Assembly: GCF_902459645.1 (NCBI RefSeq)
Contig: NZ_CABPSK010000007.1
Location: 124,001 to 188,000 of the forward strand
Reading direction: 5' to 3'
Length of the DNA: 64,000 bases
DNA from: Pandoraea pneumonica
GTDB taxonomy: Bacteria > Pseudomonadota > Gammaproteobacteria > Burkholderiales > Burkholderiaceae
This document shows, piece by piece, positions 1 through 8,041 of the stretch. The notes below the pieces were generated by a model. It had not been told where the DNA came from, ran no database searches, and worked only from the letters and a program-made list of their open reading frames with translations. Position 1 is the stretch's first letter; every line of letters begins with the position of its first letter. The position numbers and the translations under genes are program-made.

Positions 1-687
1 GACCCGCTCACGGTGGGCAACTACGACCAGAACGAGTGGATGCCTGTCGTGTTCGGCACCAACGGTCCGAACGGTGCCAACAACGCAGTCAAATACACCA
101 AGCGGTATCAAGACATCCAGGTTGGCTTGGAGTACATCGTCGGCGGCGTTGCCGGTAGCACGGCACGCAATTCGGGCTACGTTCTCTCTGTCGCGTACAT
201 GGGCAAGCCGTTCGGCGTTGCCGCGAACGTGTTGCAAAACCGGGATATTCAGGCCAACACGCAGATGGTCTACAACCTGGACCTCAAGTACGAATGGGGC
301 CCCGCAACGTTCACCCTCGGCTATTACAACAGTAACGACAAGACCGGCTTCGTCGACGGCTTCCTCTCGGGCCGCGGCGTGACAGGCGGACCGAATCCGC
401 GTAAGGACAACGCGTTCTTCGCAGGTGTGGCGTATCAGGTGTCGAAACCGCTGACGTTGACGGCCGCCGTGTACTACGACCGTGCTTCCAATGTGAACGG
501 TGTTACCGGAGACGCGGGCGACGGCTCGCGAGAGACCTATGTGTTGCTGGCGGAGTATGGCTTCTCGCGCCGTACCACGCTATACGGCACGGTGGACTAC
601 AGCGTCGGTCACGGGGCACAACGTGCCGAGTTTCCGAACGGGCATGATCAGACCGGCGTAGGTATCGGCTTGCGGCATCGCTTCTAA
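1..687 (+). CDS. Gram-negative porin, 3' part (5' end outside window)
   Basis: This is the C-terminal part of an outer-membrane general porin of the Burkholderia/Bordetella type, a trimeric beta-barrel for diffusion of small solutes. The reading frame is already open at base 1, so the signal peptide and first strands lie upstream of the window. The visible 228 codons show alternating amphipathic beta strands with aromatic girdles and Gly/Asn-rich turns. The protein ends in GLRHRF with a terminal Phe, the usual Bam recognition signal of porins. A strong terminator follows 50 bp after the stop. The porin class is clear but its specificity is not. Confidence 0.88.
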   Translation, partial: DPLTVGNYDQNEWMPVVFGTNGPNGANNAVKYTKRYQDIQVGLEYIVGGVAGSTARNSGYVLSVAYMGKPFGVAANVLQNRDIQANTQMVYNLDLKYEWGPATFTLGYYNSNDKTGFVDGFLSGRGVTGGPNPRKDNAFFAGVAYQVSKPLTLTAAVYYDRASNVNGVTGDAGDGSRETYVLLAEYGFSRRTTLYGTVDYSVGHGAQRAEFPNGHDQTGVGIGLRHRF

Positions 688-737
688 GTCGCGTCGCAGA
701 TTCGCATCCCCTGAAGGCTTCATCGTCGTACCCCTTA

Positions 738-766
738 ACCACCGCGATTCTTGCGGTGGTTTTTTT
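738..766 (+). terminator. Rho-independent terminator after porin gene
   Basis: An 8-bp perfect stem (ACCACCGC / GCGGTGGT) with a 7-base loop is followed by six T residues. It sits 50 bp downstream of the porin stop codon. A near copy of its right arm and T-tract (GCGGTGGTTTCTTT) recurs about 36 bp further on, at roughly 789-803. Confidence 0.85.
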
Positions 767-845
767 ATGGCGAATCACTGCGATCGTTGCGGTGGTTTCT
801 TTAGGGGCGGGAGGTGATCGACTCGATCGACGGGGTGCAGCAGAT

Positions 846-888
846 AAAAAAATACGCGCCGTCGCATGGAAGCCGACGGCGCGTATTT
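846..888 (-). terminator. Rho-independent terminator of the MFS transporter gene
   Basis: On the minus strand a long GC-rich stem (AATACGCGCCGTCG paired with CGACGGCGCGTATT) runs into a T-tract. It begins 22 bp beyond the stop codon of the transporter gene. Confidence 0.85.
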
Positions 889-910
889 GCCGGGGATACC
901 GGCAGACGTG

Positions 911-2314
911 TTACTCGAAGTTGCGGCGGCGCACTTGCGCAGCGACCAGCGCGTACATGATGCCTGCGATTGCCGTGCATCCACAGAACGTCGTGACGAT
1001 GGCGTATCCCATTGCCATCGGGCCGCTAAAGAACAGATGCGAGATCGTGGCGGCTACCGTCGGCCCCAGCGCAAGGCCGAGCAGGTTCTGCACGAGGAAG
1101 AACAGCGACGAGAGCTTGCCCATCATGCGTCCCGGCGTGATCTGCGCCATCGTGGCCCCGGCGGACGACGGGATCGGGCTGGCAAAGAACGTGTGGCACA
1201 CGTACAGCACGACGGCCAACAGATGGTTATCCGTGAAGGCAAGAAAGAACGTGGCCAGACAAGAAAGGAACGTCGAGACCATGGCCACTTCGAGCGGCGC
1301 TGCACGGCGCCCACGGCGCGACAGCCGGTCCATGACCGCGCCGAGCAGCACCAGCCCCGCAGGGACCGACACCATCATGAGCGGCCCGAGCATGCGGCCA
1401 ATGCTCGGCAGCGGCAACTGCCAAGCGCGTGCGATCACCGTCGGCAGCCAAGCGTTGAAGCCCGAAATCGCCATGGCATAGAGCGTGGCAGCCGTCCACA
1501 GCGGCACGTAGAGACGCCATTCGCTGCGCATGAAGCGCAGGGCATCGCGATAGCCCGCTGCGTCAGCGGCTTGTTGCTTCACCGCGCGTTTCGGTTCACG
1601 CAACGTCAGCATCAGCAGCGCAAGCGGAATGCCCAACAACCCTGGCACCACAATCACAAACTGCCACGGGCGGAGCGAACCGAGGATCGGCCAGTGCGCG
1701 ACATCGCCGCTCTGCGACAAGCTGAGCAGCGTGCCGCCGACAAACAGCGAGAAGCCCACACCGAGCATCGGCCCCATGTGATAGATGCCGAACGCGCGGC
1801 CACGCCGGTCCGGTGGAAAGGTGTCGCGAATCATCGAGTAGGCCGCCGGTTGCAACGCGCCCTCCCCGATACCGATGCCCGTACGGCCAAGAAAGAGCTG
1901 AACGTAGTTCGACGCAAAGCCGCACAGCACCGTCATCGACGACCAAACGAACACGGCCCAACCGATGATGCCGCGACGGCTGAAGCGGTCGGCAAGATAC
2001 CCGGCGGGAATGCTGAACGTGCTGTACAGCACAACGAACGAGAGCCCGAGCAACAGACTCATCTGGAAGTCGCTCACCCCCAGTTCTTGTTTCAGTGGAC
2101 CAACCACGAGCGAGAGCGACGAACGATCGATAAACGACAGCACGAAGATGGCAGTGAGCACGATCAGCATGTACCAATCGCGCAGGCCGACACGGCGTGT
2201 TGCGCCGCCGGAGGTCTGTGCGGGAGATGCTGCGGATGGCGCCGACGGCGGGGCGTGCGCGGGATTTTGCGGGGGCGCGTTCGCCGGGCTGGCGTCCATC
2301 GCGGATTGAGTCAT
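911..2314 (-). CDS. MFS transporter, likely aromatic-acid uptake or efflux
   Basis: A 467-residue major facilitator superfamily protein with twelve predicted hydrophobic segments after a roughly 45-residue Ala/Pro-rich cytoplasmic N-tail. The MFS motif A loop is visible (GYLADRFSRR, after the second segment). The start at 2314 is chosen because GGAGGC lies four bases upstream; a start four codons earlier would ignore this site. It is divergent from the extradiol dioxygenase/aldolase operon. Its candidate promoter (TTGACA-16-TATAGT) carries one of the five shared palindromes at 2407-2419. I infer that it moves the aromatic substrate of the neighbouring pathway. Overall similarity is to Spinster-like/general MFS members, and no substrate can be read from the sequence. 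Confidence 0.85.
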   Translation of the reverse strand: MTQSAMDASPANAPPQNPAHAPPSAPSAASPAQTSGGATRRVGLRDWYMLIVLTAIFVLSFIDRSSLSLVVGPLKQELGVSDFQMSLLLGLSFVVLYSTFSIPAGYLADRFSRRGIIGWAVFVWSSMTVLCGFASNYVQLFLGRTGIGIGEGALQPAAYSMIRDTFPPDRRGRAFGIYHMGPMLGVGFSLFVGGTLLSLSQSGDVAHWPILGSLRPWQFVIVVPGLLGIPLALLMLTLREPKRAVKQQAADAAGYRDALRFMRSEWRLYVPLWTAATLYAMAISGFNAWLPTVIARAWQLPLPSIGRMLGPLMMVSVPAGLVLLGAVMDRLSRRGRRAAPLEVAMVSTFLSCLATFFLAFTDNHLLAVVLYVCHTFFASPIPSSAGATMAQITPGRMMGKLSSLFFLVQNLLGLALGPTVAATISHLFFSGPMAMGYAIVTTFCGCTAIAGIMYALVAAQVRRRNFE

Positions 2315-2406
2315 GTCTGCCTCCAATATCGTTATCGTAATGAGTGTTGCGCACGACTTGCGGCGCGTGAACGGGCGCTAACCCGCACTACGACGCGGCA
2401 TAACAC

Positions 2407-2438
2407 GCATACTATATGTCCGTTATGACCAGTGTCAA
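2407..2438 (-). promoter_or_regulatory. Promoter and GntR-type operator (site A) for the MFS gene
   Basis: On the minus strand TTGACA (2433-2438) is followed after 16 bp by TATAGT (2411-2416). The palindrome GCATACTATATGT (2407-2419) covers the -10 box. The same half-sites, GCATA-N3-TATG(C/T), recur at four other promoters of this locus. Binding by the GntR/FCD regulator at 5868-6617 would block transcription; that link is inference. Confidence 0.65.
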
Positions 2439-2466
2439 ACACGACGAAAAAATAGTTGAGGGGGCG

Positions 2467-2521
2467 TTGACAACCCAAATACAACCCGCCTATTCTTCGA
2501 CAAAACACGCATACAGTAATA
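2467..2521 (+). promoter_or_regulatory. Promoter and operator (site B) for the dioxygenase-aldolase operon
   Basis: TTGACA (2467-2472), an 18-bp spacer and TATTCT (2491-2496) form a good sigma70 promoter. The operator variant GCATACAGTAATA (2509-2521) lies just after the expected start site. Its right half is degenerate. The -35 context GGGCGTTGACA is shared with the Rieske-operon promoter at 8042-8074. Confidence 0.62.
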
Positions 2522-2541
2522 CAAAACAAGGAGGCGCACGG

Positions 2542-3564
2542 ATGGCACGGATCGTTTTTGCGATGGGGTGTTCTCACGGGCCGATGCTCGCGACCCCGCC
2601 TGAGATGTGGCACTTGCGCGCCGGTGCGGATCGCAAGAATGCGCAGCATTGGTTTCGGGGCGAGTCGATGCCTTACGACGCGCTGCTGGCCGCGCGTGCC
2701 GATGAGTCGCCGCGCTTCTCGCAGGCCATCCAGCCCGAAGCCAAGCAGGCGAGTTTCGATGCTTGCCAGCGCGCACTCGACACGCTCGCGGACCGGTTCG
2801 CCACCGCGCGCCCGGATGTGGTGATCTTGTTGGGTAACGATCAGCGCGAAGTCTTCAAGGAAGATCTGACGCCGTCCATCACCGTGTACGCGGGCGAACG
2901 CATCGAGAACATTCCGCTGACCGAAGCGCAGGTGGAGCGTCTGCCCCCGGGGGTTGCCGTGGCGGAAGCAGGACACTGTCCGCCGCAAGGGGCCACGTAT
3001 CCGGGCTCGCCGGGCGTGGCCGACGCGCTCATCCGGTCGCTGTGCGATGCGCACTTCGATGTCGCGCGCTCCGTGCGTCTGCCGGGTGGCGAGGATCGCC
3101 AGCACGGCATTCCTCACGCCTTTGGCTTTCTCTACCGGCGCATCATGCGCGATCTGCCGCCACCGAGCGTGCCGATCTTCCTGAACGTGGGTGTCGCCCC
3201 CAACCAGCCGCGCGCGGCTCGGTGTCTGGCGTTCGGCCACGCGTTGCGCGCCGCCATCGAGCGCTTGCCCAGTGACATGCGCGTAGCGGTGCTCGCCTCC
3301 GGTGGCATGACCCATTTCGTCATCGACGAAGCCCTCGACTGGCGCGTGTTGAATGCGTTCGCCGCGCGCGACGAGGTTGCGTTGGCCAACATTCCCGAGT
3401 CGTACTTCAACGGCAATACGGCAGAGATCAAGAGCTGGTATCCGCTCGCGGCCGCCATGCACGACATCGATTGGCACATGACGCTCGTGGACTACGTGCC
3501 GTGCTATCGCACCGAAGCGGGCACGGGCAACGCGATGGCGTTCGCCTACTGGGCGCCCGCCTGA
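2542..3564 (+). CDS. Class III extradiol ring-cleavage dioxygenase (LigB/LigZ/DesZ type), copy 1
   Basis: A 340-residue single-chain enzyme of the LigB superfamily, which opens catecholic rings next to the diol using Fe(II) and O2. The start at 2542 has AAGGAGGC upstream and gives the same length as its paralogue at 9512. Visible landmarks are SHGPM (His12), GNDQRE (99-103), PHAFGF (His192, aligned with the usual catalytic His), ASGGMTHFVIDE (His258, Glu263) and a C-terminal VDYVPCYR...GTGNAM block. Where MhpB and LigB carry the second iron-ligand His (NDH or PDH), this protein has NDQ. It is first in a four-gene operon with three RraA-family proteins. Substrate is unknown; a carboxylated or methoxylated catechol is plausible. 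Confidence 0.82.
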   Translation: MARIVFAMGCSHGPMLATPPEMWHLRAGADRKNAQHWFRGESMPYDALLAARADESPRFSQAIQPEAKQASFDACQRALDTLADRFATARPDVVILLGNDQREVFKEDLTPSITVYAGERIENIPLTEAQVERLPPGVAVAEAGHCPPQGATYPGSPGVADALIRSLCDAHFDVARSVRLPGGEDRQHGIPHAFGFLYRRIMRDLPPPSVPIFLNVGVAPNQPRAARCLAFGHALRAAIERLPSDMRVAVLASGGMTHFVIDEALDWRVLNAFAARDEVALANIPESYFNGNTAEIKSWYPLAAAMHDIDWHMTLVDYVPCYRTEAGTGNAMAFAYWAPA

Positions 3565-3628
3565 CACACGCTGCGACGCCTTCGATCCGCATTGACTTAC
3601 GACTTACCCAACCTAGCAAGGACACGTC

Positions 3629-4309
3629 ATGAACGCTCCCGCTGACGCCGTCTCACGACTGCGAAAACTCGACGCCTGCGCCGTCTCGGATGCCCTCGAC
3701 AAACTTGGCCTGCCGAGCACTGTGAGCCATCTTCCGCAACGCGCCGGCTCGCGACGCATCGCTGGCCGCGCGATCACCGTCAAGCTCGTCGCTGCCGCCG
3801 ACGCACCGCCCGTCAGTGGCACGCCGCGCCATCTCGGCACCACCGCTGTGATGCTCGGAGGCGCCGACGACATCATCGTCGTCGAGCAGCGCACGGGACT
3901 CGATGCAGGAAGTTGGGGCGGCATTCTGTCGCTCGCGGCAGTGCAACGCGGCATTGCAGGCGTCGTTGCCGACGGCCCCGTGCGCGATATCGACGAGGCC
4001 CGCGAGTACGACCTGCCGGTGTTCTGCCGCGATCTGACGGCACGGACTGCTCGCTCGCGCGTGGTCGAAGCGGGTACCAACATTCCCATCCATGTGGATG
4101 GCTTCGACGTGGCTCCGGGCGATTTTGTGATTGCCGATAACAGCGCCGTGGTTTTCGTCAGCGCTTCGGACATCGGTCGCGTGCTCGACGCCGCTGAACA
4201 GATCGCCGCACGAGAGGCCGCCATGGCCAAAGCGTTGCTCGCCGGTCAGCCCGTCACCGAAGTGATGGGCGCTAACTACGAACACATGCTGCATACCAGC
4301 GCCGCATAA
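3629..4309 (+). CDS. RraA-family protein 1 (aldolase-like, atypical Gly at acidic site)
   Basis: A 226-residue member of the RraA/HMG-CHA aldolase family. These proteins cleave 4-hydroxy-4-methyl-2-oxoglutarate or 4-carboxy-4-hydroxy-2-oxoadipate to pyruvate and can decarboxylate oxaloacetate. The core is present: GSWGG (94-98) and DGPVRD (115-120). However, the acidic residue of the aldolase D/E-X20-R-D motif is Gly98 (Gly98-X20-Arg119-Asp120), unlike its two downstream neighbours. An RBS (AAGGACA) precedes the ATG. It lies 64 bp after the dioxygenase gene and 57 bp before the next RraA gene. Aldolase activity is doubtful for this copy; a role in heteromer assembly or a different substrate is possible. 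Confidence 0.8.
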   Translation: MNAPADAVSRLRKLDACAVSDALDKLGLPSTVSHLPQRAGSRRIAGRAITVKLVAAADAPPVSGTPRHLGTTAVMLGGADDIIVVEQRTGLDAGSWGGILSLAAVQRGIAGVVADGPVRDIDEAREYDLPVFCRDLTARTARSRVVEAGTNIPIHVDGFDVAPGDFVIADNSAVVFVSASDIGRVLDAAEQIAAREAAMAKALLAGQPVTEVMGANYEHMLHTSAA

Positions 4310-4366
4310 GTGCCGAATAGGCACCAGAGCGCTCAATGCGCCAGAACATTCATCAGGAGACACGTC

Positions 4367-5029
4367 ATGAATCAACCGCAAGACACTAACGTCGCACGTG
4401 CGGCGGCACTCGACACGGCCACGCTAAGCGATGCCCTCGATCGGCTCGGCATCGCCGGGCAATGTCATCAGGTCAAGGCGCGCGACAGTGGTTTTCGCAT
4501 GGCCGGTCGTGCCTACACCCTGCAATATGGTCCGGCCAGCACGCCGCCCGGCACCGTCGGCGACTACATCGACGATATTGCGCCGGGCACCGTACTCGTG
4601 CTCGATAACGGCGGACGCGAAGACTGCACGGTGTGGGGCGACATTCTCACCGAGATCGCCCATCGGCGCGGCATCGCGGGCACGGTGATCGACGGCATCT
4701 GCCGCGACGTCTCGCTCGCACTCGAACTCGGCTATCCGATCTTCAGCCGAGGCAACTGGATGCGCACCGGCAAGGACCGCGTGCAGGTCGAAGCGGTCGG
4801 CGTGCCCGTGAACATCGGTAACGCGCGCGTGAATCCCGGCGACATCGTGCGCGGCGATGCCGACGGCGTGATTGTGATTCCGAGCGTGCATGAGGCCGCC
4901 GTGCTCGATGCGGCGGAGGCCATCGACGCGGCAGAGCGTCATATCCGCGAAGCGGTGCGCGGTGGCAAACGTCTGGACGATGCCCGCAAGGATCTGGGCT
5001 ATCACCAGTTGCAAACGCGCCAACGCTAA
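4367..5029 (+). CDS. RraA-family HMG/CHA aldolase-like protein 2
   Basis: A 220-residue RraA-fold protein. It keeps the class II pyruvate-aldolase signature: Asp92 (in VWGD), twenty residues, then Arg113-Asp114 (in DGICRD). This fits metal-dependent cleavage of a 4-hydroxy-2-oxo acid to pyruvate, the end step of protocatechuate/gallate 4,5-cleavage-type pathways. The start at 4367 follows AGGAGA at good spacing. The stop is 11 bp from the next RraA gene, so the two are probably translated from one message. It is only distantly similar to copies 1 and 3, which argues against recent duplication. Confidence 0.82.
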   Translation: MNQPQDTNVARAAALDTATLSDALDRLGIAGQCHQVKARDSGFRMAGRAYTLQYGPASTPPGTVGDYIDDIAPGTVLVLDNGGREDCTVWGDILTEIAHRRGIAGTVIDGICRDVSLALELGYPIFSRGNWMRTGKDRVQVEAVGVPVNIGNARVNPGDIVRGDADGVIVIPSVHEAAVLDAAEAIDAAERHIREAVRGGKRLDDARKDLGYHQLQTRQR

Positions 5030-5040
5030 GGAGACGGCAC

Positions 5041-5742
5041 ATGGACGTCACTTCGCACGCAGCATCGCTCAAGTCGCACTATCCGTTCGCCCGTCTGCCG
5101 ACGGTCAATCTCGATTTCACACGGCCCGATCCGGCATTGCTCGCGCGAGTTGCAGCGCTGCCTGTTGCCACGCTTCACGAGGCCGCGGGCAAGGTGGGTG
5201 CGCTGCCCGCCGCCATCAAGCCGATGGCGCCGTCGTTTCGCGTATGTGGCCCGGCAATGACCGTGGATGCACCACCGGCGGACAACCTCTGGCTGCATCG
5301 GGCGCTGGCGCTGGCCAGTCCCGGCGATGTGCTGGTCGTTCGCGTCGCGGGGCATTACGACGCCGGCTACTGGGGCGAAGTGATGTCGACCATGGGTCGC
5401 GCGCGCAAGCTCGGCGGACTCGTGATCGACGGGTGTGTGCGCGACGGCGCGATTCTGGAGCGCTTCGGCTTCCCGGTCTTTGCACGCGGCCTGTGCATTC
5501 GCGGCACGGGAAAGGACTTCGATGCACGCGGGTGGATCGGCTATCCGGTGCGCTTCGAAGACATCGTCATTGCGCCGGGCGACGTGGTCGTGGGCGATGC
5601 CGATGGGGTTGTCGTATTGCCGCAAGCATCGCTCGACGCGGTGGTGAATGCGGGTCACGAGCGCGAGGCGAAGGAAGCGGACATTATTCGCCGCCTCGAA
5701 GCCGGTGAAGCGTCGTTGGATATCTACGGATGGAACCGCTGA
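5041..5742 (+). CDS. RraA-family HMG/CHA aldolase-like protein 3
   Basis: A 233-residue RraA-family protein with the full motif Glu113 (in YWGE) - X20 - Arg134-Asp135 (in DGCVRD), as in LigK/GalC-type 4-carboxy-4-hydroxy-2-oxoadipate aldolases. It has about 25 extra N-terminal residues compared with copies 1 and 2. AAGGAGAC stands just before the ATG. It is the last gene of the operon, and a strong terminator follows at 5839. Of the three paralogues this one is most like a catalytic LigK in motif terms; substrate assignment is inference. Confidence 0.82.
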   Translation: MDVTSHAASLKSHYPFARLPTVNLDFTRPDPALLARVAALPVATLHEAAGKVGALPAAIKPMAPSFRVCGPAMTVDAPPADNLWLHRALALASPGDVLVVRVAGHYDAGYWGEVMSTMGRARKLGGLVIDGCVRDGAILERFGFPVFARGLCIRGTGKDFDARGWIGYPVRFEDIVIAPGDVVVGDADGVVVLPQASLDAVVNAGHEREAKEADIIRRLEAGEASLDIYGWNR

Positions 5743-5838
5743 TGCGGCGTTGAATCGAGCGGGTAGCGGCCAATCTTTGAAGAAGGCCGCGCCCGATATC
5801 AGGCAGTGCTGGCCCGCTTGGGGGTGGGCCGGTTTTGC

Positions 5839-5869
5839 GAACCGCGTCGGGGGACGCGGTTCTTTTTTT
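5839..5869 (+). terminator. Rho-independent terminator of the dioxygenase-aldolase operon
   Basis: A 10-bp perfect stem (GAACCGCGTC / GACGCGGTTC) is followed by seven T residues. The T-tract touches the stop codon of the convergent gntR gene (stop at 5868-5870). Confidence 0.9.
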
Positions 5870-6617
5870 AGCGCTTGGCAGCGGCCTTGGCGGCAGTGTC
5901 GCGTGCTGCCAGATACTTCTCGCGCAGCACCGTGAGGTTCTGCGAGACAACCTGACGTGCGGCCTCGTCATTGCGCGCGCGAATGGCATTGAGCAGTTCG
6001 CGATGGCGTTTGATCACGCCCTTGGCAACCGTCTCAGTGGTGTACGGCGTCAGCGAGCGATAGAGCACGTGCACGATCGCCTGCATCATCGCTTCGAGAA
6101 AGTGGTTGTGCGAAGCATGTGCCACCGCGTTACGAAACGCCATCGACGCCTGAGTGAACTCGTGCTGCGTCCCCACGAGCGCCTGCGCATTCTCCAGCGC
6201 CAATTCGAGCGCCTCGATGTCCTCTGCCGTGGCCGCCTGAGCGGCGAGTCCGGCGACGGCGACTTCTATCGTGAACTGCGCGTCGAAGATCTCCTCAGCC
6301 GACATCCCCACGAGCTTAAGCTGAATCGCGAGTGCTTCCGAGAAGAGCGCCGGATTGCCCTGGGCAATGCGCGCGCCGCCGCCAGCACCCGTGCGGATAT
6401 CGACGACGCCAAGCGCTTGCAGACGGCCCAGTGCTTCGCGAATCGGCAGACGGCTCACGCCGAACTGTGTGGCGAGGTCGTTTTCTGAGCCGAGGAAATC
6501 ACCCGGGGCGAAGTGCCCGTCGAGCAATGCCTCCTTGATCTGACGTTCGACGCGCATGGCGGTCGATTCGGCGCGGCCGAGTTTCCAGACGGGTGTTTCT
6601 GCTTTTTCGCGTGGCAT
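5868..6617 (-). CDS. GntR-family transcriptional regulator, FCD (FadR) subfamily
   Basis: A 249-residue DNA-binding regulator. Residues 20-85 form a GntR winged helix-turn-helix (SENDLATQFGVSRLPIREALGRLQ), and residues 95-225 an all-helical FCD effector domain with spaced His residues typical of a metal/carboxylate pocket. AGGAA precedes the ATG at 6617. It sits in the middle of the catabolic locus, between the aldolase operon and cobW. FCD regulators bind short palindromes, and five matching 13-bp palindromes occur at promoters of this locus, one of them (6660-6672) in front of gntR itself. I infer an effector-relieved repressor with autoregulation; the effector is unknown. Confidence 0.88.
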   Translation of the reverse strand: MPREKAETPVWKLGRAESTAMRVERQIKEALLDGHFAPGDFLGSENDLATQFGVSRLPIREALGRLQALGVVDIRTGAGGGARIAQGNPALFSEALAIQLKLVGMSAEEIFDAQFTIEVAVAGLAAQAATAEDIEALELALENAQALVGTQHEFTQASMAFRNAVAHASHNHFLEAMMQAIVHVLYRSLTPYTTETVAKGVIKRHRELLNAIRARNDEAARQVVSQNLTVLREKYLAARDTAAKAAAKR

Positions 6618-6647
6618 GGGATTCCTGGTCGTTTTGTCGGCAACAAG

Positions 6648-6676
6648 ATACTACATTGCGCATAGCCTATGTCGGC
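6648..6676 (-). promoter_or_regulatory. Candidate gntR promoter with operator (site E)
   Basis: On the minus strand CCGACA (6671-6676), 17 bp and TAGTAT (6648-6653) form a weak promoter. The palindrome GCATAGCCTATGT (6660-6672) lies in its spacer and overlaps the cobW stop codon. Its half-sites match the other four operators exactly and only the central three bases differ. Confidence 0.45.
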
Positions 6677-7770
6677 ACGCGCTGCGCTTCGGCGAGATGC
6701 GCCAGCAAGGCTTCGCGCGGCACGTTGCGCATGATGAAGACGAAGCGTGAGTGTCGTTCGGTATTCGTCGGCTCGGCGCGCACGGGCCATGCCGCCAAGA
6801 TCTCCGGCGGATGTAGACGATGCTGCACGCCGTGGACGACGACGGGGCCGTCTTCGCCCTGCACATCGACCAACCCCTTCAAACGAAGTAAGTCATCGCC
6901 GTGATGAAATGCGACGGCACCGAGCCAACTACTGAGCACGTCCCATTCGAGGGGCGCCTCTAGTGCGATGCAATGGGCGGCGACGTCTGCGCGGTGAGGT
7001 CCGTCATTGCCGGGCAATAGGGTGAGCGGCGCGCAGTCGGCGCACGCTTGCTCGCCATGGGTATGGCACACGGATCGATAGCGCTGCGACGTCGTATCGT
7101 GCCAGCGCAAGGTCGCATTCGCCACGTTGTCTGCCACGTGCATGCCTAGGCCCAGCACGTCTGACGGTGCAATGCGGCCGTGCTCGCACAGATGCTGCGA
7201 CGCGGCGGGATTTCGCTGGGCGAGCGCTGCGCGAAGTGCGTCGAGCGCGTCGAGTCCGTCACTGCCGACGAGATCCGTCTTCGTGATGAGCAGCCGGTCG
7301 GCGAGCAGCACCTGGCGCTGCGCTTCCGGTTGCTGCGCAAGTTGGGACATCGCATGCACGGCGTCGACCGTGACGATGACCGCATCGAGCGTGAATCGCT
7401 TCGACAGCGCAGCGTCACGCAACAACGTCGCCACCACAGCGCTGGGGTCCGCCAGCCCGCTGGTCTCGATCACGATGCGCGAGAACGGCACGATGTCGCC
7501 TGCTTCCAACTGCGAATGCAGCGACAGTAACGTCTCGCTCAAATCGTCGCGCACGGCGCAGCACACGCAGCCGCTCTCCAGCAACACCGTATGCGCGTCG
7601 AGCGTCTCGACGAGCAGATGGTCCAGCCCCACTTCACCGAACTCATTGACGATGACCGCCGTGTCGCTCATGCCCGGGTGCGCGAGCAATGCCCGCAACA
7701 AGGTGGTCTTGCCGCTTCCGAGAAAGCCCGTAAGAAGCGTGACCGGCAAGCGTGTGTCGGTAGCAGACAT
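6667..7770 (-). CDS. CobW/COG0523-family GTP-dependent metallochaperone
   Basis: A 367-residue G3E-family GTPase. It shows the Walker A GFLGSGKTT (15-23), the metal-binding CVCC motif (68-71, in SGCVCCAVRDDL), ETSGLADP and the guanine-specificity TKTD motif, followed by a CobW C-terminal domain with several His residues. Such proteins deliver Zn, Co or Fe to target enzymes. The start at 7770 (MSATDTRLPV) gives the normal N-terminus; in-frame ATGs lie further upstream (for example 7830) and cannot be excluded. It lies 49 bp upstream of gntR on the same strand, with a candidate promoter carrying an operator at 7908-7920. Supply of metal to the dioxygenases or the amidohydrolase is an attractive but unproven role. 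Confidence 0.83.
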   Translation of the reverse strand: MSATDTRLPVTLLTGFLGSGKTTLLRALLAHPGMSDTAVIVNEFGEVGLDHLLVETLDAHTVLLESGCVCCAVRDDLSETLLSLHSQLEAGDIVPFSRIVIETSGLADPSAVVATLLRDAALSKRFTLDAVIVTVDAVHAMSQLAQQPEAQRQVLLADRLLITKTDLVGSDGLDALDALRAALAQRNPAASQHLCEHGRIAPSDVLGLGMHVADNVANATLRWHDTTSQRYRSVCHTHGEQACADCAPLTLLPGNDGPHRADVAAHCIALEAPLEWDVLSSWLGAVAFHHGDDLLRLKGLVDVQGEDGPVVVHGVQHRLHPPEILAAWPVRAEPTNTERHSRFVFIMRNVPREALLAHLAEAQRVPT

Positions 7771-7897
7771 GGTCGATTCGATGGGTGGTGATGACGATGA
7801 ACGGGGTAGGAAATCGGACGTTCGGAACATGGTGGTCGCAGCGTAGGGCACGTCCCGCCGCGAGTCATTGACGCTGATCAAGCGGCACACGCGCCGA

Positions 7898-7926
7898 AGT
7901 ATAATGCGCATACAGTATGTTTGTAA
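7898..7926 (-). promoter_or_regulatory. Candidate cobW promoter with operator (site C)
   Basis: On the minus strand TTACAA (7921-7926), 17 bp and TATACT (7898-7903) suggest a promoter. The palindrome GCATACAGTATGT (7908-7920) fills the spacer. A forward-reading TATAAT (7900-7905) overlaps the same spot, so the site could also affect transcription towards 8131. The rest of the 360-bp gap between cobW and the Rieske gene holds only the site D promoter. Confidence 0.5.
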
Positions 7927-8041
7927 GCGTGTCCCGTCAATAGGCGAAACCGCCTAAATTCGGGGGTTTGCGCGAAACCTCCGGTAAATGGCAGGGGCAC
8001 GGAAGGCCGTAAAGGGATAGCAAGTCGCACGACAAAGGGCG

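Noticed and set aside
866-2428. 520-codon plus-strand frame antisense to the MFS gene
   Set aside because: Arg/His-rich shadow of a clear transporter; no promoter or RBS.
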